Origin: Granulicella sp. WH15
Lineage (GTDB): Bacteria > Acidobacteriota > Terriglobia > Terriglobales > Acidobacteriaceae
Assembly (NCBI RefSeq): GCF_009914315.1
Contig: NZ_CP042596.1
Span: 1,116,001-1,180,000, forward strand
Direction: 5' to 3'
DNA: 64,000 nt
In this document: one piece after another, positions 50,902 to 59,866 of the stretch
Numbering within the stretch: the stretch's first letter is position 1
Layout of the letters: every line of letters starts with the position of its first letter
The notes under the pieces: model-generated
Databases searched by the model: none
The model's input: the letters and a program-made list of their open reading frames with translations, nothing else
What the model was told of the DNA's origin: nothing
Program-made: the position numbers and the translations under genes

Positions 50902-53900
50902 ATGCCGGGAATGTGTCTTATACCGTCGAAGTTGAAGGACCTGGCGCGGCCCAGGCTACAGGTTGCTTATCTCACGATTGTCTTGATATTTGCTCTCACG
51001 ATGCCTACTGCATTGGCGCAGAGCGCAGGTACGAGCACGCTGCAGGGAACTATCACTGACGCTACGGGTGCTGTCGTGCCTGGTGCACAGGTAACTGTTA
51101 CGAATGTCGGCACTGGAGTGGCTCGCACTGAGATTAGTAATGAAAATGGATTTTATTCGGCCCAGTCACTTCAGGGTGGAGACTACAAGCTCACCATCAC
51201 AAAAGCGGGTTTTGAGAAGAGCAATGTTCAGGCAATTCATCTTGCCCCTAGCACTGTGCTGGGCGTAAATCCAGTACTTACGGTGGGCGATGTGACATCG
51301 GAGATAACAGTAACGGCCGACGCCGTTTCCGTGCAGACCGAAACCAGCGAAAGCGGCGGTACGATTCCTGGTAAAGAAGTCTCGCAGTTGATGGTGAATG
51401 GTAGAAACTTCCAGACACTGGCCACGATTGTTCCCGGTGTTACCTCGGTACAGGGAGCCAACCAATTGACGGTTGGTGGTGCTTCCTCTAGCGCTCAGGT
51501 GCAGATCAGCGTCGGTGGAACCTCGGTGGAGCAGACGGCTTACTTTATTGATGGAGTCTATGATTCGGCCGGTCTCAACTTATTCGCCCAACCCACGATG
51601 GATTCGATTCAGGAGTTCCGTGTCCTCAAGGGGAACTACGGTGCTAACTATGGCTTCGTCGGGTCGGGACAGATTCTGGTTCAGACTAAGAGCGGTGGCC
51701 GCCAGTTTCATGGCACTGTCTTTGACTATGTTCGCAACAATGATCTGGGCACTGCTAAAAACTTTTTTTATAAACAGGGGACTCCCTACGGGTTGCATCA
51801 GAATATCTTTGGTTACTCGCTGGGCGGTCCGGTATTTATTCCTAAGATTTATAACAACGACCGTGCTAAAACATTCTTTTTTGCCTCAGGTGAGTGGCAT
51901 TTGACTAACTCCTCTCAGTCTCTGACGCGTGCTTTCTTCCCCCAGACGATGCGCGACGGTGACTTTAGTGCCAGTCCTACGCGCACGGGGAACCTTGCAA
52001 TCGATGCCAATAGTCAGGCATTGTTGGCTTCGCGTGGTGTCGATCCGGCAACGTGTATTGGAGCAAATAATCAAATTAACAAAAGCTGCTTCGACCCGGT
52101 GGCCGTCTCGTTGATGAATGCTTATTTTCCTCTGCCGAATGCGGTAGTCCCTGGTCAGTTCAATAACTACGTCAATACGAAGGCCCAACGGCTCTTCGAT
52201 AGTAGTGTCTTGTATCGTCTGGATCATACGATCAATGAAAAGAACCAAATCATGGGGCGCTATATGTACGAAGAGGCCAATATTCAATTGGCTGCTCGTA
52301 ACTACAACGATCCTGCTCCGGATCCGGGTGCTTCAAACTACAGTCAGGGCTTGAATGCGATGGCTCGCTGGACCTTTACGCCTACATCGAATATCACTAA
52401 CAATGCGCAGATATCGGAGGTCTTTCTAAAGGCCAAAAATGCACTGAGTGGAAACTATACTGTTCCCGTAGGGACGTATATTCCGCTGCCGCTGGGGCAG
52501 GACCCTTTGAATCGTATCCCCAGTATGCAGATAAACGGCGGATGGAACTGGCTCGGAGTGGGTGCCTATCCGACTTACAGTAATAACGGAATCGGCAGTA
52601 TTAGCGATGATTTCAGTTATCTAAAGGGGAAACATTCCTTGCAGTTTGGCGGAATTTATATGATCGGCATTACGCGCGCCAATGTGGCGACCGGGAATGT
52701 GCCGCAGGGGAACTTTGTCTTCTCAGGGGTGCATACTGGCGATCCTGCGGCGGATTATCTGCTGGGGCTCGATGCATCGTTCGTTCAGATCAACCAGCAA
52801 AGGGCGGGTGTCTTCCACTATCGTTGGTTCGAAGGTTATGCGCAGGATGACTACCACGTCACTCCGCGATTTGTTGCCAATCTTGGTCTTCGCTGGACTT
52901 ATTATGGCCCAACGACGCGTGAGGGAAACCAGGTCGCTAACTTCAGCGCGAGCACCTTTGATCCAGCCCAGGCACCTGTCGTCAATCCCAATGGCTCGCT
53001 CGTTACGAATGCTTCCGGTGTTCCGGCAACCTCGACGGGAGCCAATGCTAATCTGACCAATGGGTTAGTGATCGCAGGACAGAATGGTGTGCCGGCTGGA
53101 ATTATCAATCCACGCAAGAGTTACTTTGCTCCGCGTGTTGGGTTTGCTTATCGGGTTACTGCCGATGGAAAGACCTCGGTGCATGGTGGCTATGGCATTG
53201 CTTACACCCAGGTCAATCAGCAGAACACCATTATTCTGCTGCCCAATCCGCCTTATACGAAGAACATCAATATCACAAATAGCCTGTTGAGTAATCCCTC
53301 TGCGGGGACACCTGCTGCGGCTAGTGTGCAGTCGTTGCAGGCTGTTGGATATGACTTTCGCGCGGGGCTCATCCAGACCTTTAGCCTGACGCTGGAGCGC
53401 GAGATTGTGCCTCATGGTGTGCTTTCTCTTGCGTATGCCGGTAATACGCAGCAGCACACACTTTCAACGCAGTTGGATGCTAACTTTCCGACTAACTCTC
53501 TCAGTCCCCAAACTACAAGCTGTCTTACCAGCCAGTCCGCGTTGAAGAACAATACGACCCCGGCTCCATCGTCTACCTTTCAGTTTGATCCGTGTCTGAA
53601 TACAGGGACAAATGCTCGGGCCTACTACCGCCCCTACAAGGGATACGATCAGATTCTGTCAACAATGAGTGGCGGGAGTGGTAACTATCACTCGTTTCAG
53701 TCGGGGTTTATCTACCGCACCAGCAGTATTACTTTGAATGCTGCTTATACCTTTGCGAAGTCCCTTTCGGATGTGGTTCCCTCTAATCCGGGGAGCAATG
53801 GCGGCAGCGGAGTCGGTTATAACTCTGCGGCGACCTTTCAGAACTCGAATGATATCGCTTCGGAGTATGGTCGCCCCGATTATGCCCGAACCCATGTCTT

Positions 53901-54417
53901 TACTTCGGCTATTGTTTACCAGTTACCCTTCTTCAAAAACTCAACTAACTTTCTTGAGCATGAGTTTCTCTCGGGCTGGGGGCTCTCCGGTCTGGCGATT
54001 ATCGAGAGTGGATTTGCTCTGACACCGAGTAATACGAATGGAGATGCTGGTTTATCGACTCGGCCTGACCAGGTGCTGGCGCCTAAGTACCATGGGAGCG
54101 GCAAGGTTGGGCTTGGTGAGCCGAACTACTTTGTCAATCCCACGGGGACGTATCGGAAGCCCGCTTATGGCTTCTTCGGCAACGCCCGCAATGGCTCCAT
54201 CGTCGGGCCGAAGGAGGTCTCCTTCGATGTGTCGGCGACCAAGGCGTTTCCTATCTATAAGAGCTTCAATGCGGAGCTTCGCGTAGAGGCATTCAACGTC
54301 TTCAATCACCCGAACATTACCAGTATTTCTACTCAGTATGGTGCGGCTAACTTCGGGCAGGCGATTGCCGCTGGTGATCCGCGCATTATGGAAGCTGCCT
54401 TTCGACTTAGCTTCTAA
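50902..54417 (+). CDS. TonB-dependent receptor, Oar-like, second copy
   Basis: The 1171-residue outer-membrane receptor has a signal region (VAYLTIVLIFALTMPTALAQ), a carboxypeptidase-regulatory domain (LQGTITDATGAVVPGAQVTV, GFYSAQSLQGGDYKLTI) and a plug (TMDSIQEFRVLKGNYGANYG). A long barrel follows, ending PRIMEAAFRLSF. GAGG precedes ATG 50902. It is related to the receptor at 19149 but clearly diverged. Codon use is less GC-rich at third positions than in the flanking genes, which may reflect recent acquisition. The substrate is unknown. Confidence 0.92.
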   Translation: MPGMCLIPSKLKDLARPRLQVAYLTIVLIFALTMPTALAQSAGTSTLQGTITDATGAVVPGAQVTVTNVGTGVARTEISNENGFYSAQSLQGGDYKLTITKAGFEKSNVQAIHLAPSTVLGVNPVLTVGDVTSEITVTADAVSVQTETSESGGTIPGKEVSQLMVNGRNFQTLATIVPGVTSVQGANQLTVGGASSSAQVQISVGGTSVEQTAYFIDGVYDSAGLNLFAQPTMDSIQEFRVLKGNYGANYGFVGSGQILVQTKSGGRQFHGTVFDYVRNNDLGTAKNFFYKQGTPYGLHQNIFGYSLGGPVFIPKIYNNDRAKTFFFASGEWHLTNSSQSLTRAFFPQTMRDGDFSASPTRTGNLAIDANSQALLASRGVDPATCIGANNQINKSCFDPVAVSLMNAYFPLPNAVVPGQFNNYVNTKAQRLFDSSVLYRLDHTINEKNQIMGRYMYEEANIQLAARNYNDPAPDPGASNYSQGLNAMARWTFTPTSNITNNAQISEVFLKAKNALSGNYTVPVGTYIPLPLGQDPLNRIPSMQINGGWNWLGVGAYPTYSNNGIGSISDDFSYLKGKHSLQFGGIYMIGITRANVATGNVPQGNFVFSGVHTGDPAADYLLGLDASFVQINQQRAGVFHYRWFEGYAQDDYHVTPRFVANLGLRWTYYGPTTREGNQVANFSASTFDPAQAPVVNPNGSLVTNASGVPATSTGANANLTNGLVIAGQNGVPAGIINPRKSYFAPRVGFAYRVTADGKTSVHGGYGIAYTQVNQQNTIILLPNPPYTKNINITNSLLSNPSAGTPAAASVQSLQAVGYDFRAGLIQTFSLTLEREIVPHGVLSLAYAGNTQQHTLSTQLDANFPTNSLSPQTTSCLTSQSALKNNTTPAPSSTFQFDPCLNTGTNARAYYRPYKGYDQILSTMSGGSGNYHSFQSGFIYRTSSITLNAAYTFAKSLSDVVPSNPGSNGGSGVGYNSAATFQNSNDIASEYGRPDYARTHVFTSAIVYQLPFFKNSTNFLEHEFLSGWGLSGLAIIESGFALTPSNTNGDAGLSTRPDQVLAPKYHGSGKVGLGEPNYFVNPTGTYRKPAYGFFGNARNGSIVGPKEVSFDVSATKAFPIYKSFNAELRVEAFNVFNHPNITSISTQYGAANFGQAIAAGDPRIMEAAFRLSF

Positions 54418-54434
54418 GTCAATTTATTCCGTAT

Positions 54435-55814
54435 CTAACGGGGCATCTGGCCGATGATGCGTTTGAGATCTCCCTGTGCGAGCGACAGGCCGAGGGTCGC
54501 TTCAAGCAGGGAGGCTCTGGCCGACGTGGCCTTTGCGTGGGCCTCTGAGCGAGCCGAGGCGAGAGCCGCGCTCTGTTCAACTTGCCGGTCCGCCAGCCGT
54601 GCGGCTTCGGTGCGAACGTCCAACATCTCTGCGGCTACGTGTACCAAGCTCTGAAGCTGTTCCACCTTGTCGTACGCGGACTCTACCTCAACGTCCACTT
54701 CATCCTGGACTTTATCCAGGTTAAGCTGGGCTTGGGAGAGCAGCGTTTTTGCATCCTTGATCTCGGCTCCTCTGCGACCGCCGTCGAACAAGTCATAGCT
54801 GAGATTGACGCCGAAGGTTCCGAAGTTGTGGACCAGCAGTGGGACTCCACTCTGGTAGCTGTACCGCGCCAGTCCGGTGATATCGGGGATATATGCATCT
54901 TTGGCAACGCCGAGGCCAGCCTTTGCTTTCAAGACCACCTGCTGTGCGGAGCGGATGGTTGGGCTTTGTTCGCGGGCGATGCGTATGCACTCTTCCCGGC
55001 TGGGGAGCGGCATGGCCATGGCTGATATATCCGGATCGAGCTGGAGTTGTGTGTTCAAAGGTAGGCCCAGCAGATCATCTAGTGACAACGTCAGGTCGTG
55101 TATCTGAAGGTTCTGGGTAAGAGCAGTCTGCTGCGCATCGAGAACAGCGGCGCGGCTCTCAAGGGCGGCGATGTCGAGCGCGCGTCCGTTTGCGACGGCG
55201 TCTATACTCTCGCGGTTCTTTACCTCGCTGGCGCTTATCTCATCTTTAGCTGCGTCCAGTTTGAGTTTGGCGATCAGCAGGCCGAAGTAGAGCTGGCGGA
55301 CTTTGAGGGCTATCTCGTTCTCTGCCTGGTTGAGTTGGATCTTGGCCGTGTTGATGTCGGCAGTGGCGGCGCGGTTCGATTCGTGGATCTTGAACATCTG
55401 TGTGAGGGGTTGGGTCAACTGGGTTCCGCTGGTGTAAGAGGTCAGCGAGCCCTGATCGAGGAAGAGGTCGTGAGGTGGTATTGGTCCGGTGGCCGTGGGT
55501 AGGCCGAAGGCTCCGGTGGGAATCTCCACGCCTGCAAGCTCGGTGACGTGCAGGATGTTGGAGTCATTTTTGATGTGCGGGAGATAGGCGGAGTGGGCGA
55601 TCTCCTTCTTGTACTCCGACTCTGTGACCGAGAGTTGGGCCAGCTTGAGGTTGCGGTTCTGCTTGAGGGCCAGGTCGATTGCCTGCGGCAGAGTCAGGGG
55701 GAGTGGCGCTCCGCGCTGCGCCTGCATGGGGGCTGTCGCGAGGATTCCTGCCGCGCAGGCGAAGGCCGTCAAAAGCGGTTTGTGAGCGTTGCGTCTTGTT
55801 CTCTTGGGTCGCAT
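54435..55814 (-). CDS. TolC-family outer-membrane efflux protein
   Basis: The 459-residue protein starts with a signal peptide (PLLTAFACAAGILATAPMQA). It has the two OEP repeats: LPLTLPQAIDLALKQNRNLK with QAENEIALKVRQLYFGLLIA, and ECIRIAREQSPTIRSAQQVV with SQAQLNLDKVQDEVDVEVES. It forms the outer-membrane channel for the efflux pump encoded just upstream. Gene order on the minus strand is hlyD-type adaptor, MFS pump, then this gene, a complete tripartite set. Confidence 0.92.
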   Translation of the reverse strand: MRPKRTRRNAHKPLLTAFACAAGILATAPMQAQRGAPLPLTLPQAIDLALKQNRNLKLAQLSVTESEYKKEIAHSAYLPHIKNDSNILHVTELAGVEIPTGAFGLPTATGPIPPHDLFLDQGSLTSYTSGTQLTQPLTQMFKIHESNRAATADINTAKIQLNQAENEIALKVRQLYFGLLIAKLKLDAAKDEISASEVKNRESIDAVANGRALDIAALESRAAVLDAQQTALTQNLQIHDLTLSLDDLLGLPLNTQLQLDPDISAMAMPLPSREECIRIAREQSPTIRSAQQVVLKAKAGLGVAKDAYIPDITGLARYSYQSGVPLLVHNFGTFGVNLSYDLFDGGRRGAEIKDAKTLLSQAQLNLDKVQDEVDVEVESAYDKVEQLQSLVHVAAEMLDVRTEAARLADRQVEQSAALASARSEAHAKATSARASLLEATLGLSLAQGDLKRIIGQMPR

Positions 55815-55842
55815 AGTCGATCCTTCGGAGTGTCCTTTCTCG

Positions 55843-57459
55843 TCATGCAGAGGCGGCTGGCGCTGAGATGATCTGCTGGTATTGCGTGGGCACGCGCGCC
55901 ATGCACGCGATGACGACGAGGCAGCATACGGTGGACCAGGCCACCAGCGTGAAGGCGTCAGTGATCGCGAGCGTGAAGGCTTGTTGGCGCACCTGCAGGC
56001 CGAGGATTGCTGCTGCTCTACCTGCGGCGTCAGTCAGGTCGGGAGTACGACTCGCGACTCCTGCGCCAAGCCCGAGCAGGCGCTGATGAGTGGGTTGCAG
56101 TCCAGCTTGAACGCCGAGCCCAAGGATGTTGGAGTGGAACTGCTCGCGCGTGGGAATGAAGTGCTGCATGAAGGCGACGCCGAGCTGGCCGCCGAAGATG
56201 CGAACGGTCTGGAAGTAGCCAGCGAAGGTCAGGACGTCGATGGGGCGGCTGAGTGCTCCGGTGTTGAAGACCTCGAGGATGATCGCTCCGACCATGGCAT
56301 TGAAGGCGAGGGCAAAGCCGATCGCCAGCACTAGTTGCGAGGCGGAGAAGTTGTTGCCGGACCATGCCGAGGAGAGACGTGCGTTCATCAAGCAGCCGAT
56401 GGCGACGAGGGCGAATCCCGCGGTGAGGATAAGGCGGGCGTCAATGTACTTGAGCAGATAGACCGCGAGGATGCCGCAGAGGCACTGCGGCAGTGCGACC
56501 CAGAGCAGCACCGGGCCTGTCTGTAAGGGGACAAAGCCTTTGACGGAGCCGAGGTAGCTGGGGATGATGACCACCGTCGATAGCAGGATGAAGCGGAAGA
56601 AGATCAATACGCTTCCCAGCAGCAGCGTGTTACGCCTAGCGATGAATCTGAAGTTGATGAGTGGATTAGGCATCAGCAGCCTGCGCACCACTGTCGCCAG
56701 CAGCAGGAATGAGCCAGAGGCGATGAGTGCGACGATGGTGCCGGAGTGCAGCCAGTCCAAGCGTTGGCCTTGATCGAGCGCGATGTACAGCAGCGAGAAG
56801 CCGAGACTGGCGTAGAGGAAGCCGCGCCAGTTGGGTTTGGGCTGGCCCTCCTTCGGCTGCGGCAGGGGTTGCCAGGGGATGCCGAAGTAGACCAGCACCA
56901 TCATGATCGGAGTGAGGGCCGCGCTGTTCCAGAAGATCCAGCGCCACGAGAGATGATCCATGTACCAGGCTTCGAGCGAGGTGGCGAAGTTGGTGGTGAA
57001 GATAATGTCCATGGCGTATGCGGCGATGCCGACGAGGACGTAGCGCGGAGGCAAATTGCGCAGGACGAAGGAGAGAGTCAGCGGGTAGAACGTGCCGGAG
57101 GTAAGGCCCGCGAGCACTAGAAGGACGAGCATGATGGGCAGGCTGCCTGCGAAGGGAAGCAGCAGACTGACCACGGTGAAGAGGGAAGCGCAGGCCAGCA
57201 GCACACGCCGCGCTCCCAGCAGCCCGCCAAGATAGACGGAGAACGGGCCGATGAACATGAGGGCCGCATTGAACGCGGTGCCGATCCACGATGCCTCATC
57301 CACTCCCAGATGCAGTGCGCCGCGCAAGTCTGTCAGCCCGACGCTGACGAGCCTGCCCGTGCAGGTCGCGACCATCGCCCCGAACAGGACTCCGAAGACC
57401 CCGACTAGTGGATGCGTCGAGATGACTGGAGGGGATGCAGGTGTGGGCGGTGTACTCAA
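55843..57459 (-). CDS. MFS drug transporter, DHA2 (EmrB-like) family
   Basis: The 538-residue inner-membrane pump has about 14 hydrophobic helices, as expected for DHA2. Typical parts are GTAFNAALMFIGPFSVYLGG (helix 2/loop), GARRVLLACASLFTVVSLL and the C-terminal AFTLAITDAFTLVAWSTVCC. Its start overlaps the end of the adaptor gene by 4 bases, so they are coupled. Together with the adaptor and TolC it exports toxic compounds across both membranes, driven by protons. The substrate is unknown and no regulator gene is adjacent. Confidence 0.92.
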   Translation of the reverse strand: MSTPPTPASPPVISTHPLVGVFGVLFGAMVATCTGRLVSVGLTDLRGALHLGVDEASWIGTAFNAALMFIGPFSVYLGGLLGARRVLLACASLFTVVSLLLPFAGSLPIMLVLLVLAGLTSGTFYPLTLSFVLRNLPPRYVLVGIAAYAMDIIFTTNFATSLEAWYMDHLSWRWIFWNSAALTPIMMVLVYFGIPWQPLPQPKEGQPKPNWRGFLYASLGFSLLYIALDQGQRLDWLHSGTIVALIASGSFLLLATVVRRLLMPNPLINFRFIARRNTLLLGSVLIFFRFILLSTVVIIPSYLGSVKGFVPLQTGPVLLWVALPQCLCGILAVYLLKYIDARLILTAGFALVAIGCLMNARLSSAWSGNNFSASQLVLAIGFALAFNAMVGAIILEVFNTGALSRPIDVLTFAGYFQTVRIFGGQLGVAFMQHFIPTREQFHSNILGLGVQAGLQPTHQRLLGLGAGVASRTPDLTDAAGRAAAILGLQVRQQAFTLAITDAFTLVAWSTVCCLVVIACMARVPTQYQQIISAPAASA

Positions 57460-58604
57460 GACTGCGGCTCCCCCGGCTTCGCGCTCTTACCCGAGGCGTG
57501 AACCGTCACCACAACCGAGAAGCCGGGGCGCAGCTTGCCCTGCAAGGGGTGGCCGGGATCGAGCGCGATCTTTACGGGGATGCGCTGGACGATCTTGGTG
57601 TAGTTGCCGGTGGCGTTGTCAGGAGGCAGCAGTGCGAACTGCGATCCGCTGGCTGGAGCGACCTCGACTACCTTGCCGTGCAGCACGGTTCCAGGGAAGG
57701 TATCGACCTTGATGTCGGCCGCGTCACCCCTGCGAATGTTGGTGAGCTGGGTCTCTTTGAAGTTGGCCAGAATCCATACGTCGCCCTTGACGAGGTCGAT
57801 CACCTGCATCCCCGGCGCGACCAGCTGGCCCTCCTGTACGTGTCGTTCGCCGACGGCTCCGGCGGTGGGGGCAACGATCTTCGTGTAGCCGAGATTTACC
57901 TTGGCCACGATGATGGCGGCCTGCTTGGCCTGTATGTCAGCCTGATGCAGCGCGTCCTGCGTATCCAGTGCTGCGCGCTGTCTCCGCTCGGCTTCGAGCA
58001 GCGTGCGGCTGCTCGTTAGTGCGGCCTCGGCGCGCTCGAGATCGGCCTGTCGGCTGGCCAGCACGCTGTTGAAGCGGGTGGAATCGGCTACGGCCAGCTC
58101 CAACTGTTGATGGGTCGTGGCTCTTACCGCAAGCAACGCTTCCTGCCGTTTGCGCTCCAGATCGGAGCGGGTCACGTCCGGCTCAACGGCGGCTGCTCCG
58201 GCCTGCGCGGCGGTGACCGCTGCCTGAGCCTGTTGCACCACCGTCTCGGCGTTCTGGATCTTGGCATCCTGAATGTACTTCGCCGCCTGGTTGTTTGCCA
58301 GCGACGCGCGGGCACCGGCCAGTGCGGCTTCGGCCTGGGCAAGCGTGGCCTGGTAGTCCGTGTCCTCGAGCTCTACGAGCGGTTGGCCGGGAGTGACGGT
58401 CTCGAAGTCCTCGACATCCACCTTCTTCACGGTGCTCGAGATTCGGGTGCTCATGGGGGTCATGTCGGCACGCACGTAAGCATCATCGGTGTGCTGCTCG
58501 GCGCTGTCGCCCTCCCATCCCGTCCAGTCATCTTTGATCAAGAATAGGAGAGCAGCGGCTACTCCCAGAACCAGGACCGGAACAATGATCGCTCGTTTCG
58601 ACAT
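57456..58604 (-). CDS. HlyD/EmrA-family periplasmic adaptor
   Basis: The 382-residue membrane-fusion protein has an N-terminal anchor (AIIVPVLVLGVAAALLFLIK) and half-lipoyl motifs (VEDFETVTPGQPLVELEDTD; IVAPTAGAVGERHVQEGQLV). A long coiled-coil hairpin rich in Ala and Gln spans residues ~85-220. The beta-barrel end (VWILANFKETQLTNIRRGDA) is typical. It joins the DHA2 pump to TolC. It is the first gene of the efflux operon. Confidence 0.93.
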   Translation of the reverse strand: MSKRAIIVPVLVLGVAAALLFLIKDDWTGWEGDSAEQHTDDAYVRADMTPMSTRISSTVKKVDVEDFETVTPGQPLVELEDTDYQATLAQAEAALAGARASLANNQAAKYIQDAKIQNAETVVQQAQAAVTAAQAGAAAVEPDVTRSDLERKRQEALLAVRATTHQQLELAVADSTRFNSVLASRQADLERAEAALTSSRTLLEAERRQRAALDTQDALHQADIQAKQAAIIVAKVNLGYTKIVAPTAGAVGERHVQEGQLVAPGMQVIDLVKGDVWILANFKETQLTNIRRGDAADIKVDTFPGTVLHGKVVEVAPASGSQFALLPPDNATGNYTKIVQRIPVKIALDPGHPLQGKLRPGFSVVVTVHASGKSAKPGEPQS

Positions 58605-58661
58605 TTCTTCAATGACCTTCCTTCTGGTGTGTGGAGTCCTGCCGCTGCATCATTTCACGCG

Positions 58662-59096
58662 CTAATGAACGCCGAGCACGCTGCAGGGAGATTCCTGGGC
58701 AAGCTCGTAGACCGTGCTCCACAGCCGGGCGATGTAGAGATCGCGCTGATGCAGTCCGACTACGAGCAGATCGGCTTTGTGCGTTCGCAGAAACTTTACA
58801 ATGCCATCCACTGCCGGGCCGTCGATGCGATGCGTCTGTAACTCTATGCCTTGCACGCGAGCCATGGCGCGCGCTCCCTCGTGCAGCGCTTCGTAGAACC
58901 GGACGCGGTCGGAGTTCAGAACCTGGGGCAGACCGGGGTCGGCGGCGCTGGCAAAGGCCGCATAGGCAGGCAGGTCGGGCACGACGGTGATGATTTCGAG
59001 TTCCGCGTCGAGGCTCTTCGCCAGTTGTATCGCCGAGGTCAGTGCACGTTGCGCCTTGGCCGATTCGTTGTATGCGACAGCGATCTTCCTGAACAC
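58662..59096 (-). CDS. UspA-domain universal stress protein (atypical)
   Basis: About 144 residues from GTG 59096, chosen for GGAGG 6 bases upstream; GTG 59108 is an alternative. The fold shows KIAVAYNESAKAQRALTSAI, LEIITVVPDLPAY and ADLLVVGLHQRDLYIARLWS. The usual ATP-binding pattern GxxG(9)G(S/T) is incomplete because the expected second and third glycines are absent, so it may not bind ATP. A palindromic motif lies 62-78 bases before its start and again before the neighbouring pseudo-receiver gene. Confidence 0.82.
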   Translation of the reverse strand: MFRKIAVAYNESAKAQRALTSAIQLAKSLDAELEIITVVPDLPAYAAFASAADPGLPQVLNSDRVRFYEALHEGARAMARVQGIELQTHRIDGPAVDGIVKFLRTHKADLLVVGLHQRDLYIARLWSTVYELAQESPCSVLGVH

Positions 59097-59157
59097 GTCA
59101 GCCTCCACTTGGTAAGGCCAAGACTGCCAGATCTCCAGACGGAATACAGCGTAGGTA

Positions 59158-59174
59158 ACTGTTAGCTCACTGTG
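59158..59174. promoter_or_regulatory. Regulatory motif, copy 1 (upstream of the UspA-like gene)
   Basis: ACTGTTAGCTCACTGTG matches the perfect palindrome at 59646-59661 in its left half (ACTGTTAGCT) and partly in the right. It lies 62-78 bases before GTG 59096, the same distance as the other copy from its gene. Confidence 0.5.
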
Positions 59175-59189
59175 AGGAAGGTATTCGAG

Positions 59190-59582
59190 CTACTCTCGCC
59201 CGGAGCTTTTGGCGGCGCGCAGCACGGCTTCCCTGAGTTTTTCATCGGTCAACGGTTCCACGATGACATCGTATCCTCCAGCCTCGAGCACGCCGGACCA
59301 TAGCTGGAAGGTTGCGGTCTGAGCATACACGAGAATCGCCGGTTTGGGACTGAGCATCACCAGGTCTCCCCAGATGGCCCACCAGTCGTCCGGCCTGGGC
59401 ATCGAGGCGGGCAGCAGAACGACGTGATACGTCTCCCCGTCGCGGGTGTGGTGCGCCAGCTCCGTGGCCCGGCTGACCAGGACCGGCTCCATGCCGAAGG
59501 AGGTGAGCTGGCGACGGATCTTCTCCTGCATCTCCGGGGCCACCACTGCGAGTATCCGTAGCTGTTCAGGTCTCTCTGTCAC
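59190..59582 (-). CDS. Pseudo-receiver (REC-like) protein
   Basis: About 130 residues from GTG 59582 (GAGGGG upstream; GTG 59597 also possible). The layout is receiver-like: RILAVVAPEMQEKIRRQLTS, YHVVLLPASMPRPDDWW, PAILVYAQTATFQLWSGVLE and YDVIVEPLTDEKLREAVLRA. The phospho-acceptor Asp is replaced (LLPAS) and the conserved Lys before Pro is Glu (VEP). It therefore should not be phosphorylated in the usual way. It has no output domain. It is likely co-regulated with the UspA-like gene. Confidence 0.7.
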   Translation of the reverse strand: MTERPEQLRILAVVAPEMQEKIRRQLTSFGMEPVLVSRATELAHHTRDGETYHVVLLPASMPRPDDWWAIWGDLVMLSPKPAILVYAQTATFQLWSGVLEAGGYDVIVEPLTDEKLREAVLRAAKSSGRE

Positions 59583-59645
59583 GATGGCCCCTCGCACTTG
59601 TACTGGAGAGGATGACAGATCTCCGCGAGATGCGGAGTGTGTGCA

Positions 59646-59661
59646 ACTGTTAGCTAACAGT
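59646..59661. promoter_or_regulatory. Regulatory motif, copy 2 (perfect 16-bp palindrome)
   Basis: ACTGTTAGCTAACAGT is a perfect palindrome between the pseudo-receiver gene (minus) and the TPR-regulator gene (plus). It begins 64 bases before GTG 59582. A related copy precedes the UspA-like gene. Confidence 0.65.
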
Positions 59662-59866
59662 GATGAGGAAATGATTGCAGCCGCAGCGGCTACGGCTGCG
59701 GCTAAGATAAGAGCACGGCTTGAGCCTGACAGTTATCATGCGTCTGTAATATCGGCCGCGTCCGGTCGAGTGCAGTCTCGGCCCGCAGGCTCATATATGG
59801 CTTCGAGACGCTTGCTGAACCATCATCCGATCATCCATCAACACCCAAGGCTGGAGCCAGGGAACA

